This document shows, piece after piece, positions 57,204-64,000 of a stretch of 64,000 nucleotides of DNA. The notes beneath the pieces were generated by a model. It made no database searches, was not told where the DNA came from, and saw only the letters and a program-made list of their open reading frames with translations. The translations under genes were made by a program, and so were the position numbers. The stretch is taken from the NCBI GenBank assembly GCA_963770035.1, contig CAVYON010000006.1, positions 1-64,000 of the forward strand. Reading direction: 5' to 3'. Position 1 is the first letter of the stretch. The number at the start of each line of letters is the position of its first letter. Source of the DNA: Roseiarcus sp963770035. GTDB taxonomy: Bacteria; Pseudomonadota; Alphaproteobacteria; Rhizobiales; Beijerinckiaceae.

Positions 57204-58142
57204 TCAGGCCCTCCGCTTCGACCGCCGCTTCGGACCGGCGAAGTCGGCCGCCCGCAAAAGGAACACCTCGCCTTCGCTCTCCTCGGTGTCCAGCCAGACA
57301 AAGGGAAGATCGGGATAGTCGCGCAGGACGAGGTCGCGCCCCCGCCCGATCTCGCAGACGAGGCCGCCCCCCTCCGTGAGGCGGCCGGGCGCCTCGGTCA
57401 GAATGCGCCGCACGAGGTCGAGGCCGTCATCGCCCCCGGCATGGGCCATGCGCGGCTCGGCGGCATATTCGGGCGGGAAGGCGGCGACAGCGTCAGCATC
57501 GACATAGGGCGGATTGGTCAGGATCAGGTCGTAACGCTCGCCGTCGAGCGGTTGGAACAGATCCCCCTCGACCAGCCTCACGCGCTCGGCGAGGCCGTGC
57601 TCGTCGAGGTTGCGCCTCGCCACCGCCAACGCGTCCGCCGACAAGTCCACGGCGTCGATCGCCGCGTGCGGGAAGACGCGGGCTGCGAGGACGGCGAGGG
57701 ATCCCCCGCCGGTGCAGAGATCGAGGACGCGCAGGACTTCCTCGGGATCGCCGAACAAGGCGTTGTCCTCGGAGAGCGCGGTCATCAGCAATTCGCCGAT
57801 GAAGCTGCGCGGCACGATGACGCGCTCATCGACATAAAAGGGGACGCCCTGGATGTAGGCGCGGTTCAAAAGATAGGCGGCGGGCTTGCGGGTGGTCACG
57901 CGCGCTTCGATCAGCGCGTCGAGCCGCCGACGCTCGCCGGGCGTCAGTTTCGCATCGAGGAACGGGTCGAGCGTGTCGATCGGCAGATGGAGGCCCTCGA
58001 GGATGAGATAGGCCGCCTCGTCGAGCGCGGTCGTCGCGCCATGGCCGAAGACGAGCTTGGCCTCGCGAAAGCGGCTGATGGCGTAGCGCAGCCAGTCGCG
58101 GGGCGTGGCGAAGAGGTCGAGGCGCTCGTCGGATTCGGTCAC
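57204..58142 (-). CDS. prmB: 50S ribosomal protein L3 glutamine methyltransferase
   Basis: Methylates a Gln of ribosomal protein L3 during assembly. 312 residues: a helical N-terminal recognition part (LRYAISRFREAKLVFGHGAT), PRSFIGELLMTAL, the SAM site VLDLCTGGGSLAVLAARVFP, the catalytic NPPY in YDLILTNPPYVDAD and the C-terminal strand EGEVFLLRAADF. The R(F/Y)IPRSFI-type motif separates it from PrmC. Confidence 0.93.
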   Translation of the reverse strand: MTESDERLDLFATPRDWLRYAISRFREAKLVFGHGATTALDEAAYLILEGLHLPIDTLDPFLDAKLTPGERRRLDALIEARVTTRKPAAYLLNRAYIQGVPFYVDERVIVPRSFIGELLMTALSEDNALFGDPEEVLRVLDLCTGGGSLAVLAARVFPHAAIDAVDLSADALAVARRNLDEHGLAERVRLVEGDLFQPLDGERYDLILTNPPYVDADAVAAFPPEYAAEPRMAHAGGDDGLDLVRRILTEAPGRLTEGGGLVCEIGRGRDLVLRDYPDLPFVWLDTEESEGEVFLLRAADFAGPKRRSKRRA

Positions 58143-58693
58143 GTCGCCCCCGAAAAAGGGACGCGCCCCGTCGCATCGGACGCGTCCTGCGTCGACTTCG
58201 AGAGCGAAACGGCGGCCGGACTGGCTCCTTTGGTATCATTCCGAACCAATTCCAGCGGCAAATGCCCCTGTTTCGGGCCCGAAAACCCTCCGACGCGGAC
58301 GATTCTGATGTGCGTTTTTGGCGACCAATCAAGCGATATCAAGACGTTATCCGTCGAATCCTGATTCGCGGTGGTCCAAAATGGGTCCTTTCGCCATGTT
58401 TCCGACACATTTCCCACCTGCCAACGGGACCGCCGCAGCCCGGGAAACAGCGCCGGAGACGCGCCGAAGACGCGCCGGACGTGCGAATGGCGTCGTTCGG
58501 CGGCGGCCGGCGCAACCGGGCGAAAGCAAAGCGAGGGCGAGACGAACGGCATCGGCAATCGGATCAGGAGGCGACGGGGTGACTATACCAAGGCCTTCTA
58601 TTTTCCGCAAGAGATTGTTTAAGCAATTCTCCTAGAAAGAAAGCCGCCCGCCGGCGCAGCGCAGGCCGCGGCAGGCGGGCGCAGCAGAGGCGC
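58143..58693. other. Intergenic region
   Basis: 551 bases upstream of prmB and downstream of the psiF-like gene. No coding sequence or RNA gene is recognised; it is less GC-rich around 58250-58400, probably promoter DNA for prmB. Confidence 0.5.
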
Positions 58694-58924
58694 TCACACG
58701 CCATGCTTGCATTCCCGCATGAATCGCTTGCGCGGCTTGCCGTGCAGGTCCTGCGCATCGGCCTTCTGCGAGCATTCCATCGATTTGGCGGAGCGGGCGG
58801 CTGGATCCTGGACGCCGGGCCGCGCGCTCGACGTCGTTCCATCAGACGCCGCATCGAGGGCATGCGCGGCGCCGCCAAGAAGGACGCAAAGCGCCGTAGC
58901 GCACGCCAGAGCGTTGACCCGCAT
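58694..58924 (-). CDS. PsiF-repeat exported protein
   Basis: 76 residues: a signal peptide (MRVNALACATALCVLLGGAA-HA) followed by one PsiF-type repeat, CSQKADAQDLHGKPRKRFMR-ECKHG, with the paired cysteines of the family. In E. coli psiF is a phosphate-starvation-induced gene of unknown function (family knowledge). The ATG at 58924 is chosen because it gives a standard signal peptide; an upstream start at 58951 is unlikely. Confidence 0.8.
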   Translation of the reverse strand: MRVNALACATALCVLLGGAAHALDAASDGTTSSARPGVQDPAARSAKSMECSQKADAQDLHGKPRKRFMRECKHGV

Positions 58925-59069
58925 TTCGAAAAAATCCCGTCGCGGGTCCAATCGGCCCGTCGCCGCGTTATAGGCGGCGCGCGGGTAATTTCAACCCGAG
59001 CGTTGCAGCCCCTTGTTCGACCGTGGGCCGCCGGACGACAAACGCGCGGCGTCGCGCTAAGAGCGGCCG

Positions 59070-59786
59070 ATGCGCCGCCTGTCCATCGAAGCCCTTGTCG
59101 AGCGATTCCCCGATTTCCGGGTCGCCTTCGTGCTGGCCGAACCGCTCACGGTCGCGCCGGTGCGATCGGCGGCGCTGGCCGCGGAGATTGAAGCGGCGGA
59201 AGCCGAATGCCGGGCGCGCTGGGGCGGGACGGAGCTTTCGGCCATTCCCGGCGTCGCCGCCTGGCGTGCGGCCTACAAGGGTTTCGGCATCAAGCGCACG
59301 AGCTACCGCTCGTCGGTCGAGCGGCTGATCAAGCGGGTCCTCGCCGGCCAGCCGCTGCCGGAGATCAACGCGCTGGTCGATCTCTACAATAGGGTGTCGT
59401 TGACGAGCGGGCTGTGCCTCGGCTGCGACGATCTCGACAAGACTGAGGGCGACCTCGCCTTCCGCTTCTCGAGGGCCGGCGACACATTCCTCGATATGGG
59501 CGTAGAGGCCGGCGAGGACCCGAACGATCCGCCGAAGGAGGGAGAAGTCGTCTACGCCGACCAGCGCCACGTGCTCTGCCGCCGCTGGAACTGGCGGCAG
59601 GACGCGCGCACCGCCTCGAGCGCCGCGACCCGCCGGGCGGCGCTCACCGTCCAGTCGAACGGTTTTGGCGACGTCGAGGCCGCAGCGGCCGAGCTCTCCC
59701 GCCTGATCGCGCGCGAGTGCGGCGCGGGGTCACGGATCGAGGCGCTGGACCGGCGGCGGCCGACGGCGGCCGTCGAGGGGGTGTGA
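59070..59786 (+). CDS. B3/B4 tRNA-binding-domain protein
   Basis: 238 residues, a stand-alone homologue of the B3/B4 domain of phenylalanyl-tRNA synthetase beta chain (COG3382). AIPGVAAWRAAYKGFGIKRT, SYRSSVERLIKRVLAGQPLP, INALVDLYNRVSLTSGLCLG-CDDLDK and DQRHVLCRRWNWRQDAR are characteristic. It may edit or deacylate misacylated substrates; the function is unproven. A single gene divergent from the psiF-like gene. Confidence 0.88.
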   Translation: MRRLSIEALVERFPDFRVAFVLAEPLTVAPVRSAALAAEIEAAEAECRARWGGTELSAIPGVAAWRAAYKGFGIKRTSYRSSVERLIKRVLAGQPLPEINALVDLYNRVSLTSGLCLGCDDLDKTEGDLAFRFSRAGDTFLDMGVEAGEDPNDPPKEGEVVYADQRHVLCRRWNWRQDARTASSAATRRAALTVQSNGFGDVEAAAAELSRLIARECGAGSRIEALDRRRPTAAVEGV

Positions 59787-60097
59787 ATTCGGGGTCTTCC
59801 TTATCGCTCGGTTTGTCGGTGCGCTTCGCTTATCGAATGATTGAAATTCAGAAATGCTTTGCGCCAAATCTTTCCTGGCCGCGGAACTTCTGAGAACGAG
59901 CATTCGAGGCGGTTGCGGCAGAGGCGACATCCCAATGCGTTTGGTTCCTACGCCGAGCGCGCGGAGTTGACCTATCGCGGACGGCGGCGGGCCGGGCCGC
60001 CTCAGTGAGGTCAATTCCAGACATTCGAGGATACGCGAAAGCGGCGCGCTTTTGCTGCGCCGCAATTCGAATAGCCACAAACCCGGGAATCGCAGGC
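59787..60097. other. Intergenic region
   Basis: 311 bases between two convergent genes. I see no gene and no clear terminator hairpin. Confidence 0.5.
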
Positions 60098-60970
60098 CTA
60101 TTCCGAACCGCATTCGTTGAACGCCGGCGCCGCCTTGCCGGTGAGGAGCGCAGTCAGCGCGGCCGCGGTGCCGATCGGGGCGCCAACATAGATCGTCGAT
60201 CCCGTATGGCCGTTGGCGGTCTCGCTCTTGCAATATTTGAAGAAGGACTTGTCGCAAGGGTAAGGGCCGAGGATCTGGTAGCCTTGGGCGCTGCCGGAGC
60301 TGGCGTCGGTGATCGGGCAGGAGCAGATGATCTGTCCCTTCGGCACGGGCTTGTCGAAGCCGGGGAACGTCGTCTCCTCAGAGCTGCGGAAGCAGATGCC
60401 GCCGTCGCATTGGGCGTAGGCGCCGCCGGACTTTCCGCCCTCGCAGGTGTAGACCCCACCGCCCCCCTGCGGCGAGGCGATCTGCTCCGGCAGGCTGTAG
60501 GTGCTCACCATATATTTATTGTCGGCGCCGGCGGCGTTGACCGCGCAGACGTCCACGCCCTTGCCCATCGGGAACGGCAGGCTGATGCTGTCGCCGTGCT
60601 TTTCCTCGCATTGGCAATAGGCGACGCCGTCGTACACGTTGCAGCGCGCCGCGGCGCAGAGCGCATAGGTCTGGTCCTTGCAGACCTTGAACGACGAGCC
60701 GGCCATCACGTCGAGGAGCTTGCTGAGGCAAGCCTTGGGCAGTTGGCCCATCTTGTCCTGCATGCACGCTTTCATCCGCCCGATGTCTGGCAGCACGTCC
60801 GAGCACAGTCGCCAGACGTCGCCAGCGCAAGCCTGAATGACGCCGAAATCCTGCTCTAGACGCTCCTGCGCCGTCGCGGGCGCAGCTGTTCCGATCGCGG
60901 CCATCAACGCCGCCGCCAAACCTGCTCCGACCGTCCAAACCCTGAGAGCCTTGATTAAGCTCGACAGCAT
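60098..60970 (-). CDS. Exported cysteine-rich protein
   Basis: 290 residues with a signal peptide (VGAGLAAALMAAIGTAAPATAQ). Residues about 40-100 hold a GLG1-like cysteine-rich repeat (ACAGDVWRLCSDVLPDIGRM-KACMQDKMGQLPKACLSKLL). A second Cys-rich part follows (CNVYDGVAYCQCEEKHGD, CEGGKSGGAYAQCDGGICF, IICSCPITDAS, PYPCDKSFFKYCKSE), and a hydrophobic C-terminal stretch near residues 265-285. At least 18 cysteines suggest a disulphide-rich periplasmic or surface protein, possibly anchored at the C-terminus. I recognise no enzyme domain. The start at 60970 gives the signal peptide. Third gene after an HdeA-like gene and another exported protein on the same strand. Confidence 0.75.
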   Translation of the reverse strand: MLSSLIKALRVWTVGAGLAAALMAAIGTAAPATAQERLEQDFGVIQACAGDVWRLCSDVLPDIGRMKACMQDKMGQLPKACLSKLLDVMAGSSFKVCKDQTYALCAAARCNVYDGVAYCQCEEKHGDSISLPFPMGKGVDVCAVNAAGADNKYMVSTYSLPEQIASPQGGGGVYTCEGGKSGGAYAQCDGGICFRSSEETTFPGFDKPVPKGQIICSCPITDASSGSAQGYQILGPYPCDKSFFKYCKSETANGHTGSTIYVGAPIGTAAALTALLTGKAAPAFNECGSE

Positions 60971-61053
60971 GTCCGTTTCTCCTTTGTCGTTCGCCGCGCT
61001 GGCAGGACATGCGCGCGCCGAGATCCAGCGGCGCGCGCCCTTCGCGCTTAGCG

Positions 61054-61470
61054 TCAGTTCGTCCCGCTCAAGGCGTGGTTGACGTCGACCAACTCGCGTC
61101 TCACGCCCGCGGCAAAGCGATCGTTGGCGACATCGTTCTTCGAATTGAGGCCGGAATCTACGTCGAGCCATGAGCCGAGGCACCAATGATCAAGCCGCGG
61201 CGCCTGGCAGTCCGGCGTCACCGGGCCCGGATCGCAGACGCAATATTTGTCCGCGTGCGGCGTCACGCCGGCCACTTGCTTCCGCTCGCCCGAGGGCAGC
61301 GCAAAATCGATCGGACCGCCCGCCGTCTTGATCGAGAACTGACACACATGCCCCGCCGGCGCGTTGCAGAGGAAGGTCGCGGTCTGCTGCGCGAGCGCGG
61401 GCTGCGCGCCCAATGCGACGAGCGCGGGCAGAGCGGCGGCGAGCGCCGCGGACAACAATCCAATTTTCAT
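61054..61470 (-). CDS. Small exported protein of unknown function
   Basis: 138 residues; a clear signal peptide (MKIGLLSAALAAALPALVAL-GAQPALAQ), then a short beta-rich part with four Cys (FLCNAPAGHVCQFSIKTAGG, YCVCDPGPVTPDC, DHWCLGSWLDVDSG). No family recognised. It lies 10 bases downstream of the HdeA-like gene and 83 bases upstream of the Cys-rich protein, suggesting one transcript. Confidence 0.75.
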   Translation of the reverse strand: MKIGLLSAALAAALPALVALGAQPALAQQTATFLCNAPAGHVCQFSIKTAGGPIDFALPSGERKQVAGVTPHADKYCVCDPGPVTPDCQAPRLDHWCLGSWLDVDSGLNSKNDVANDRFAAGVRRELVDVNHALSGTN

Positions 61471-61480
61471 GGCCAGCCCC

Positions 61481-61837
61481 TCACTGTTCCTGCATCATCC
61501 CCTCGGCGCGCTCGTCCTTCAGGACGACGGCGAGGGCGTGAATGATTTTCTCGTCTTGGTGTTGCTTACAGTATTCGATGACAAGGTGTTCGGTCTCGCG
61601 GCCTTTCTTGAAGTCAAGGTAATGCTTGTGCGCGAGGCCGTTGTACCAGCCGCTGTACCAGGACATGAGCGCGTTGGCGTCTTCCTGATAGGTGTTGGCG
61701 AGTTGGCCGCAGCTCAACGCCAGCACGTTGAGGAAGCCGTTCGCGTCGACATAGGCCGAAAGATCGATCGGGTCGGCCTTCGCGACGCCGACCGTCGCCA
61801 GGGACCCGACAAGTCCAGCAAACACAACCATTCTCAT
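61481..61837 (-). CDS. HdeA/HdeB-like periplasmic protein
   Basis: 118 residues: signal peptide (MRMVVFAGLVGSLATVGVAK-A), then ALSCGQLANTYQEDANALMS-WYSGWYNGLAHK and EYCKQHQDEKIIHALAVVLK. The spacing of two Cys and the Trp-rich W..GW..G segment match the HdeA fold, an acid-activated periplasmic chaperone in enterobacteria. Alphaproteobacterial members are less studied. It heads a three-gene run of exported proteins. Confidence 0.75.
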   Translation of the reverse strand: MRMVVFAGLVGSLATVGVAKADPIDLSAYVDANGFLNVLALSCGQLANTYQEDANALMSWYSGWYNGLAHKHYLDFKKGRETEHLVIEYCKQHQDEKIIHALAVVLKDERAEGMMQEQ

Positions 61838-61931
61838 TTTCCACTCCCTTCCAACCGATCCCTTCGTCCGGGACCCTCTCCTCGCGAACGTCAACGAACC
61901 CTGCGCACCCCGATCGGAACGCCCTCTGTCT

Positions 61932-62297
61932 CTAGCCTTGGCGAGTGAGCCAAACGCGCCCGAGCAGGACCCCGAGTACGAGGTGAGCCAGGAACGCCGG
62001 CCACAAGAGCGGCCCCACGTTCGCTCCACTGGCGCCGACGACGAGCAGATAGGCCGCCGCGAGCCAGCTCAGCGCCAAGAGCGGCGCGAGCGCCTGACGC
62101 GCGCCCTCCGGCCCTCGCGGCCAGCACGCTGCGGCGAGACAGATCATGACGAGCCCGGCGATCCGACCAACGATGTCGCCCGTCCCGCCCATCTCAGAGC
62201 CGAACAAAAGACGCGCGAGCAGCGATGGCGCGACGACAAGGCCCGCGCCCGTGACGATTTCGAGCCCTGCAGCCGCCGCGGCTGGCGCGGCCTTCAT
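61932..62297 (-). CDS. Small membrane protein of unknown function
   Basis: 121 residues from ATG 62297 (MKAAPAAAAAGLEI) or 140 from 62354. Four hydrophobic stretches (LEIVTGAGLVVAPSLLARLL; IAGLVMICLAAACWP; LAPLLALSWLAAAYLLVVGA; GPLLWPAFLAHLVLGVLLGR). No family is recognised. Divergent from the AraC-type regulator, possibly its target. Confidence 0.65.
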   Translation of the reverse strand: MKAAPAAAAAGLEIVTGAGLVVAPSLLARLLFGSEMGGTGDIVGRIAGLVMICLAAACWPRGPEGARQALAPLLALSWLAAAYLLVVGASGANVGPLLWPAFLAHLVLGVLLGRVWLTRQG

Positions 62298-62474
62298 ATC
62301 GAGACTTTGCACCAATTCCCTCACTCGGAATGTTCTCCTGGCGCGGCCTTGCATCCGTCATCCGGTTCTTGACGACCCAATTACGCCACAATGGAACGCC
62401 GGCTTGGCATTTCGCGCCACAATCGCTATGCGGTGAAACGCCAGCGGTGGCGAAACATTGCGCAGATCGGAACA

Positions 62475-63485
62475 ATGCCCGCTGCAATTCCGTTGATACG
62501 TGGGTTTGCGCTCTTGCCAACGCTGCGCTGGCTTGCCGACAAGGGCGTCTCGATCGAAGCCGCGCTCAGGGAGGTCGACCTCTCGCCGAGCCCGATCACG
62601 CAGCCGTTCACCCCCATCCCTTTAGTGCACGTTGCCGCATTGCTTCGTAACGCGGCTCGGCGGCACGGGCCGGATCTTCCTTGCCGGATCATTTCCAGCG
62701 CCAGCAATCTCGAGATCGCCATGCTTGGAAAGGTTGCGCTCGGCGCCCGGACGCCGGGGGAAGCCATGGCGAGGATCGTGGCGGCGCTCCCGTACTATTG
62801 TTCGCACGAGCAGGTTTCGTTCGAAAAGACGGCCGGCCACTATGTGGTGCGGGAGTTCTTCGCCCACAGGTTTGACGCCGAAACCCAGCATACGCTGCTC
62901 CAGTACGCCGCGGCGATGATCGATGGCATCCTACGCATGGCCGCCACCCCACCGCCCGGTTTCGCCCGGCTCGAAATTCCGCCCCATCCGGTGCACGATG
63001 TGGAGCATCTTCGGCGCTGGTTCGGCGACCGCGTCGTTGCGACAAGGTCTCGCGGGATCACGGTCTGGATCGAGGATCGGATCATGGAGCGCGCTTTCAG
63101 CAAGGCGGCGAGGGATCGCCTCAGTCCCAGAGCGCTCGAAAGCGGGGCTTCGCTTCGCGGAGGCGAAGCTTTTGGTGAGTCAGTGAAAGCCTTCCTGAGT
63201 TTGACGATCGAAAATGACGAGGCGCTGACGATGAAGCGGGTGGCCTCGGCCGCCGGAATGAGCACGCGCACGTTGCAGCGTCAGCTTGCGGCGGAAGGCA
63301 CGAGCTTTTCGGACCTGCTGGCCGAAACCAAGCGGACCGAAGCGCTCAAGCGCCTGCAAACTGAACGCGTCACCATAACCACCATCGCCAACGATCTCGG
63401 ATATTTCGATCAGGCCACATTCACGCGCGCCTTCCGGCGATGGGCCGGGATTGCTCCGGGCCACTACCGCGCTGGGAAAATCTGA
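62475..63485 (+). CDS. AraC-family transcriptional regulator (OruR/ArgR-like)
   Basis: 336 residues: an Arabinose_bd-type N-terminal domain (LRWLADKGVSIEAALREVDL, FTPIPLVHVAALLRNAARRH) as in OruR/ArgR/FeaR-type regulators, and a C-terminal double helix-turn-helix (MKRVASAAGMSTRTLQRQLA-AEGTSF, VTITTIANDLGYFDQATFTR-AFRRWAGIAPGHYR). The start at 62475 (MPAAIPLIRGFAL) is chosen over an earlier in-frame ATG at 62391. The ligand is unknown. It is divergent from the small membrane protein. Confidence 0.88.
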   Translation: MPAAIPLIRGFALLPTLRWLADKGVSIEAALREVDLSPSPITQPFTPIPLVHVAALLRNAARRHGPDLPCRIISSASNLEIAMLGKVALGARTPGEAMARIVAALPYYCSHEQVSFEKTAGHYVVREFFAHRFDAETQHTLLQYAAAMIDGILRMAATPPPGFARLEIPPHPVHDVEHLRRWFGDRVVATRSRGITVWIEDRIMERAFSKAARDRLSPRALESGASLRGGEAFGESVKAFLSLTIENDEALTMKRVASAAGMSTRTLQRQLAAEGTSFSDLLAETKRTEALKRLQTERVTITTIANDLGYFDQATFTRAFRRWAGIAPGHYRAGKI

Positions 63486-63584
63486 AATCCAGGATTGGGA
63501 CATATTCTCCATACAATGCGCGGCGGACAATCGGGCAGACGCCCAGCCCATGAAAACCGCCTTTCCCCTTGCGGCCCTGCAAGA

Positions 63585-63612
63585 TTAGACATAAAGATAT
63601 GTTTATGTCTAA
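63585..63612. promoter_or_regulatory. Inverted-repeat operator over the arsR-type start codon
   Basis: TTAGACATA (63585-63593) and TATGTCTAA (63604-63612) are perfect inverted repeats separated by 10 AT-rich bases (AAGATATGTT). The ATG of the following regulator (63605) lies inside the right arm. The layout fits a dimeric winged-helix repressor controlling its own operon. Motifs of this type (ACATAAAGATAT...) are known for ArsR-type regulators of methionine/SAM genes in Rhizobiales, from memory. Confidence 0.65.
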
Positions 63613-64000
63613 AGACCGATACGCGCCCCTTCCCCAACCGACCAGCTTCCTGACCCTGCTCGCTGGCCTCGAGGCGGCCGGGGAGGAGACGCGGCTGCGC
63701 ATGCTCTGCCTGCTCAGCGAGGCTGAGCTCACCGTCAGCGAACTCGTCGCCATCCTCGGCCAGTCGCAGCCGCGCGTGTCTCGCCATCTCAAGCTCCTGG
63801 TCGAGGCCGGGCTCGCCGAGCGCCAGCGCGAAGGGGCCTGGGCGTTCTTCCGCCTTGCCGATGCGGGGGGCGCGATCGCCCGCGATCTCGTCCGGCGGCT
63901 CGATCCCGCCGACCCGGCGCTCAGCGCCGACCGCGCCAGGCTCGGGCTCGCGCGCGAGGCGCGGCGGAAGCAGGCGGCCGCCTATTTCGCCGAGCAGGCC
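63605..64000 (+). CDS. ArsR-family regulator, N-terminal part (runs off the window)
   Basis: MSKDRYAPLPQPTSFLTLLA, EETRLRMLCLLSEAELTVSE, LVAILGQSQPRVSRHLKLLV-EAGLAERQREGAWAFFRLAD is a complete ArsR winged helix; the frame is open to the window end with a helical continuation. The metal-binding ELCVCD motif is absent (AELTVSEL), so it is unlikely to be an arsenic sensor. In many Rhizobiales an ArsR domain of this kind is fused to a SAM-dependent methyltransferase domain and sits upstream of metF/metH; the cut prevents confirmation. Translation starts inside the inverted repeat 63585-63612. Confidence 0.85.
   Translation, partial: MSKDRYAPLPQPTSFLTLLAGLEAAGEETRLRMLCLLSEAELTVSELVAILGQSQPRVSRHLKLLVEAGLAERQREGAWAFFRLADAGGAIARDLVRRLDPADPALSADRARLGLAREARRKQAAAYFAEQA

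Noticed and set aside
57204..58364. Long plus-strand frame across ccrM and prmB
   Set aside because: It is the shadow of ccrM in another frame and of prmB in antisense; only GC-rich codon bias keeps it open.

Overview
This 64 kb window looks like chromosomal DNA of a GC-rich alphaproteobacterium, most likely in the Rhizobiales (Hyphomicrobiales). The signs are a CcrM-type cell-cycle DNA methyltransferase, an MmcB repair protein, a DnaG with a lineage-type degenerate zinc finger, a WCGPC-type CnoX, an M16 'processing peptidase' after thrC, and a GTTC-N7-GTTC SOS box upstream of recA. I cannot name the genus.

Layout. 1-6.05 kb is a graveyard of nested insertion sequences: a decayed IS91-type transposase and the tail of its companion tyrosine recombinase; an IS3-family element (1918-4701) with recognisable terminal inverted repeats, interrupted by an IS110-family element (2368-3748); and a 5'-truncated IS66 transposase. 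6.2-15.05 kb is housekeeping: rplY-pth, a membrane histidine kinase, a glutathione S-transferase, a YcgN-like protein, recA, ppc and tRNA-Leu(CAG). 15.05-18.5 kb is accessory: an integrase stub next to the tRNA, a decayed partial copy of a LON-domain gene, a DHA2 drug-efflux transporter and a pair of diverged intergenic repeats. 18.5-31.8 kb returns to core genes: LON-domain protein, cnoX, a prolyl-tRNA-deacylase-like gene, rpsO-pnp, a cyclopropane fatty acid synthase, thrC, an M16 peptidase joined to a GNAT domain, and a GGDEF-EAL protein with degenerate motifs. 31.9-33.7 kb holds an IS1634/IS4-like remnant and a 247-bp snap-back palindrome just upstream of dnaG. Then come dnaG-rpoD, a ribose/inositol-class sugar ABC transporter, a universal stress protein, mmcB and a dppABCDF-like peptide transporter.

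49.7-58.2 kb is a DNA-maintenance region: yggU, xerD, ruvC-ruvA-(unknown membrane gene)-ruvB, a response regulator, a creatininase-family gene with rnhB, ccrM and prmB. 58.7-62.3 kb encodes small exported proteins (PsiF-like, Cys-rich, HdeA-like) that look like a periplasmic or stress-related group. The window ends with an AraC-type regulator and the start of an ArsR-family regulator whose start codon lies inside a perfect inverted repeat.

Quality note. Several essential genes (recA, rpsO, pnp, rnhB) plus uspA and ppc carry single-base frameshifts. In at least four of them the extra base falls in what would otherwise be a GANTC site, the CcrM methylation motif, and ccrM itself is in this window. 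I read these as modification-linked sequencing errors rather than real pseudogenes. The most interesting unexplained structures are the IS110 upstream non-coding region with two constant-flank/variable-core repeats (candidate bridge RNA), the palindrome before dnaG, the membrane gene embedded in the ruv operon, and the exported Cys-rich/HdeA-like gene group.
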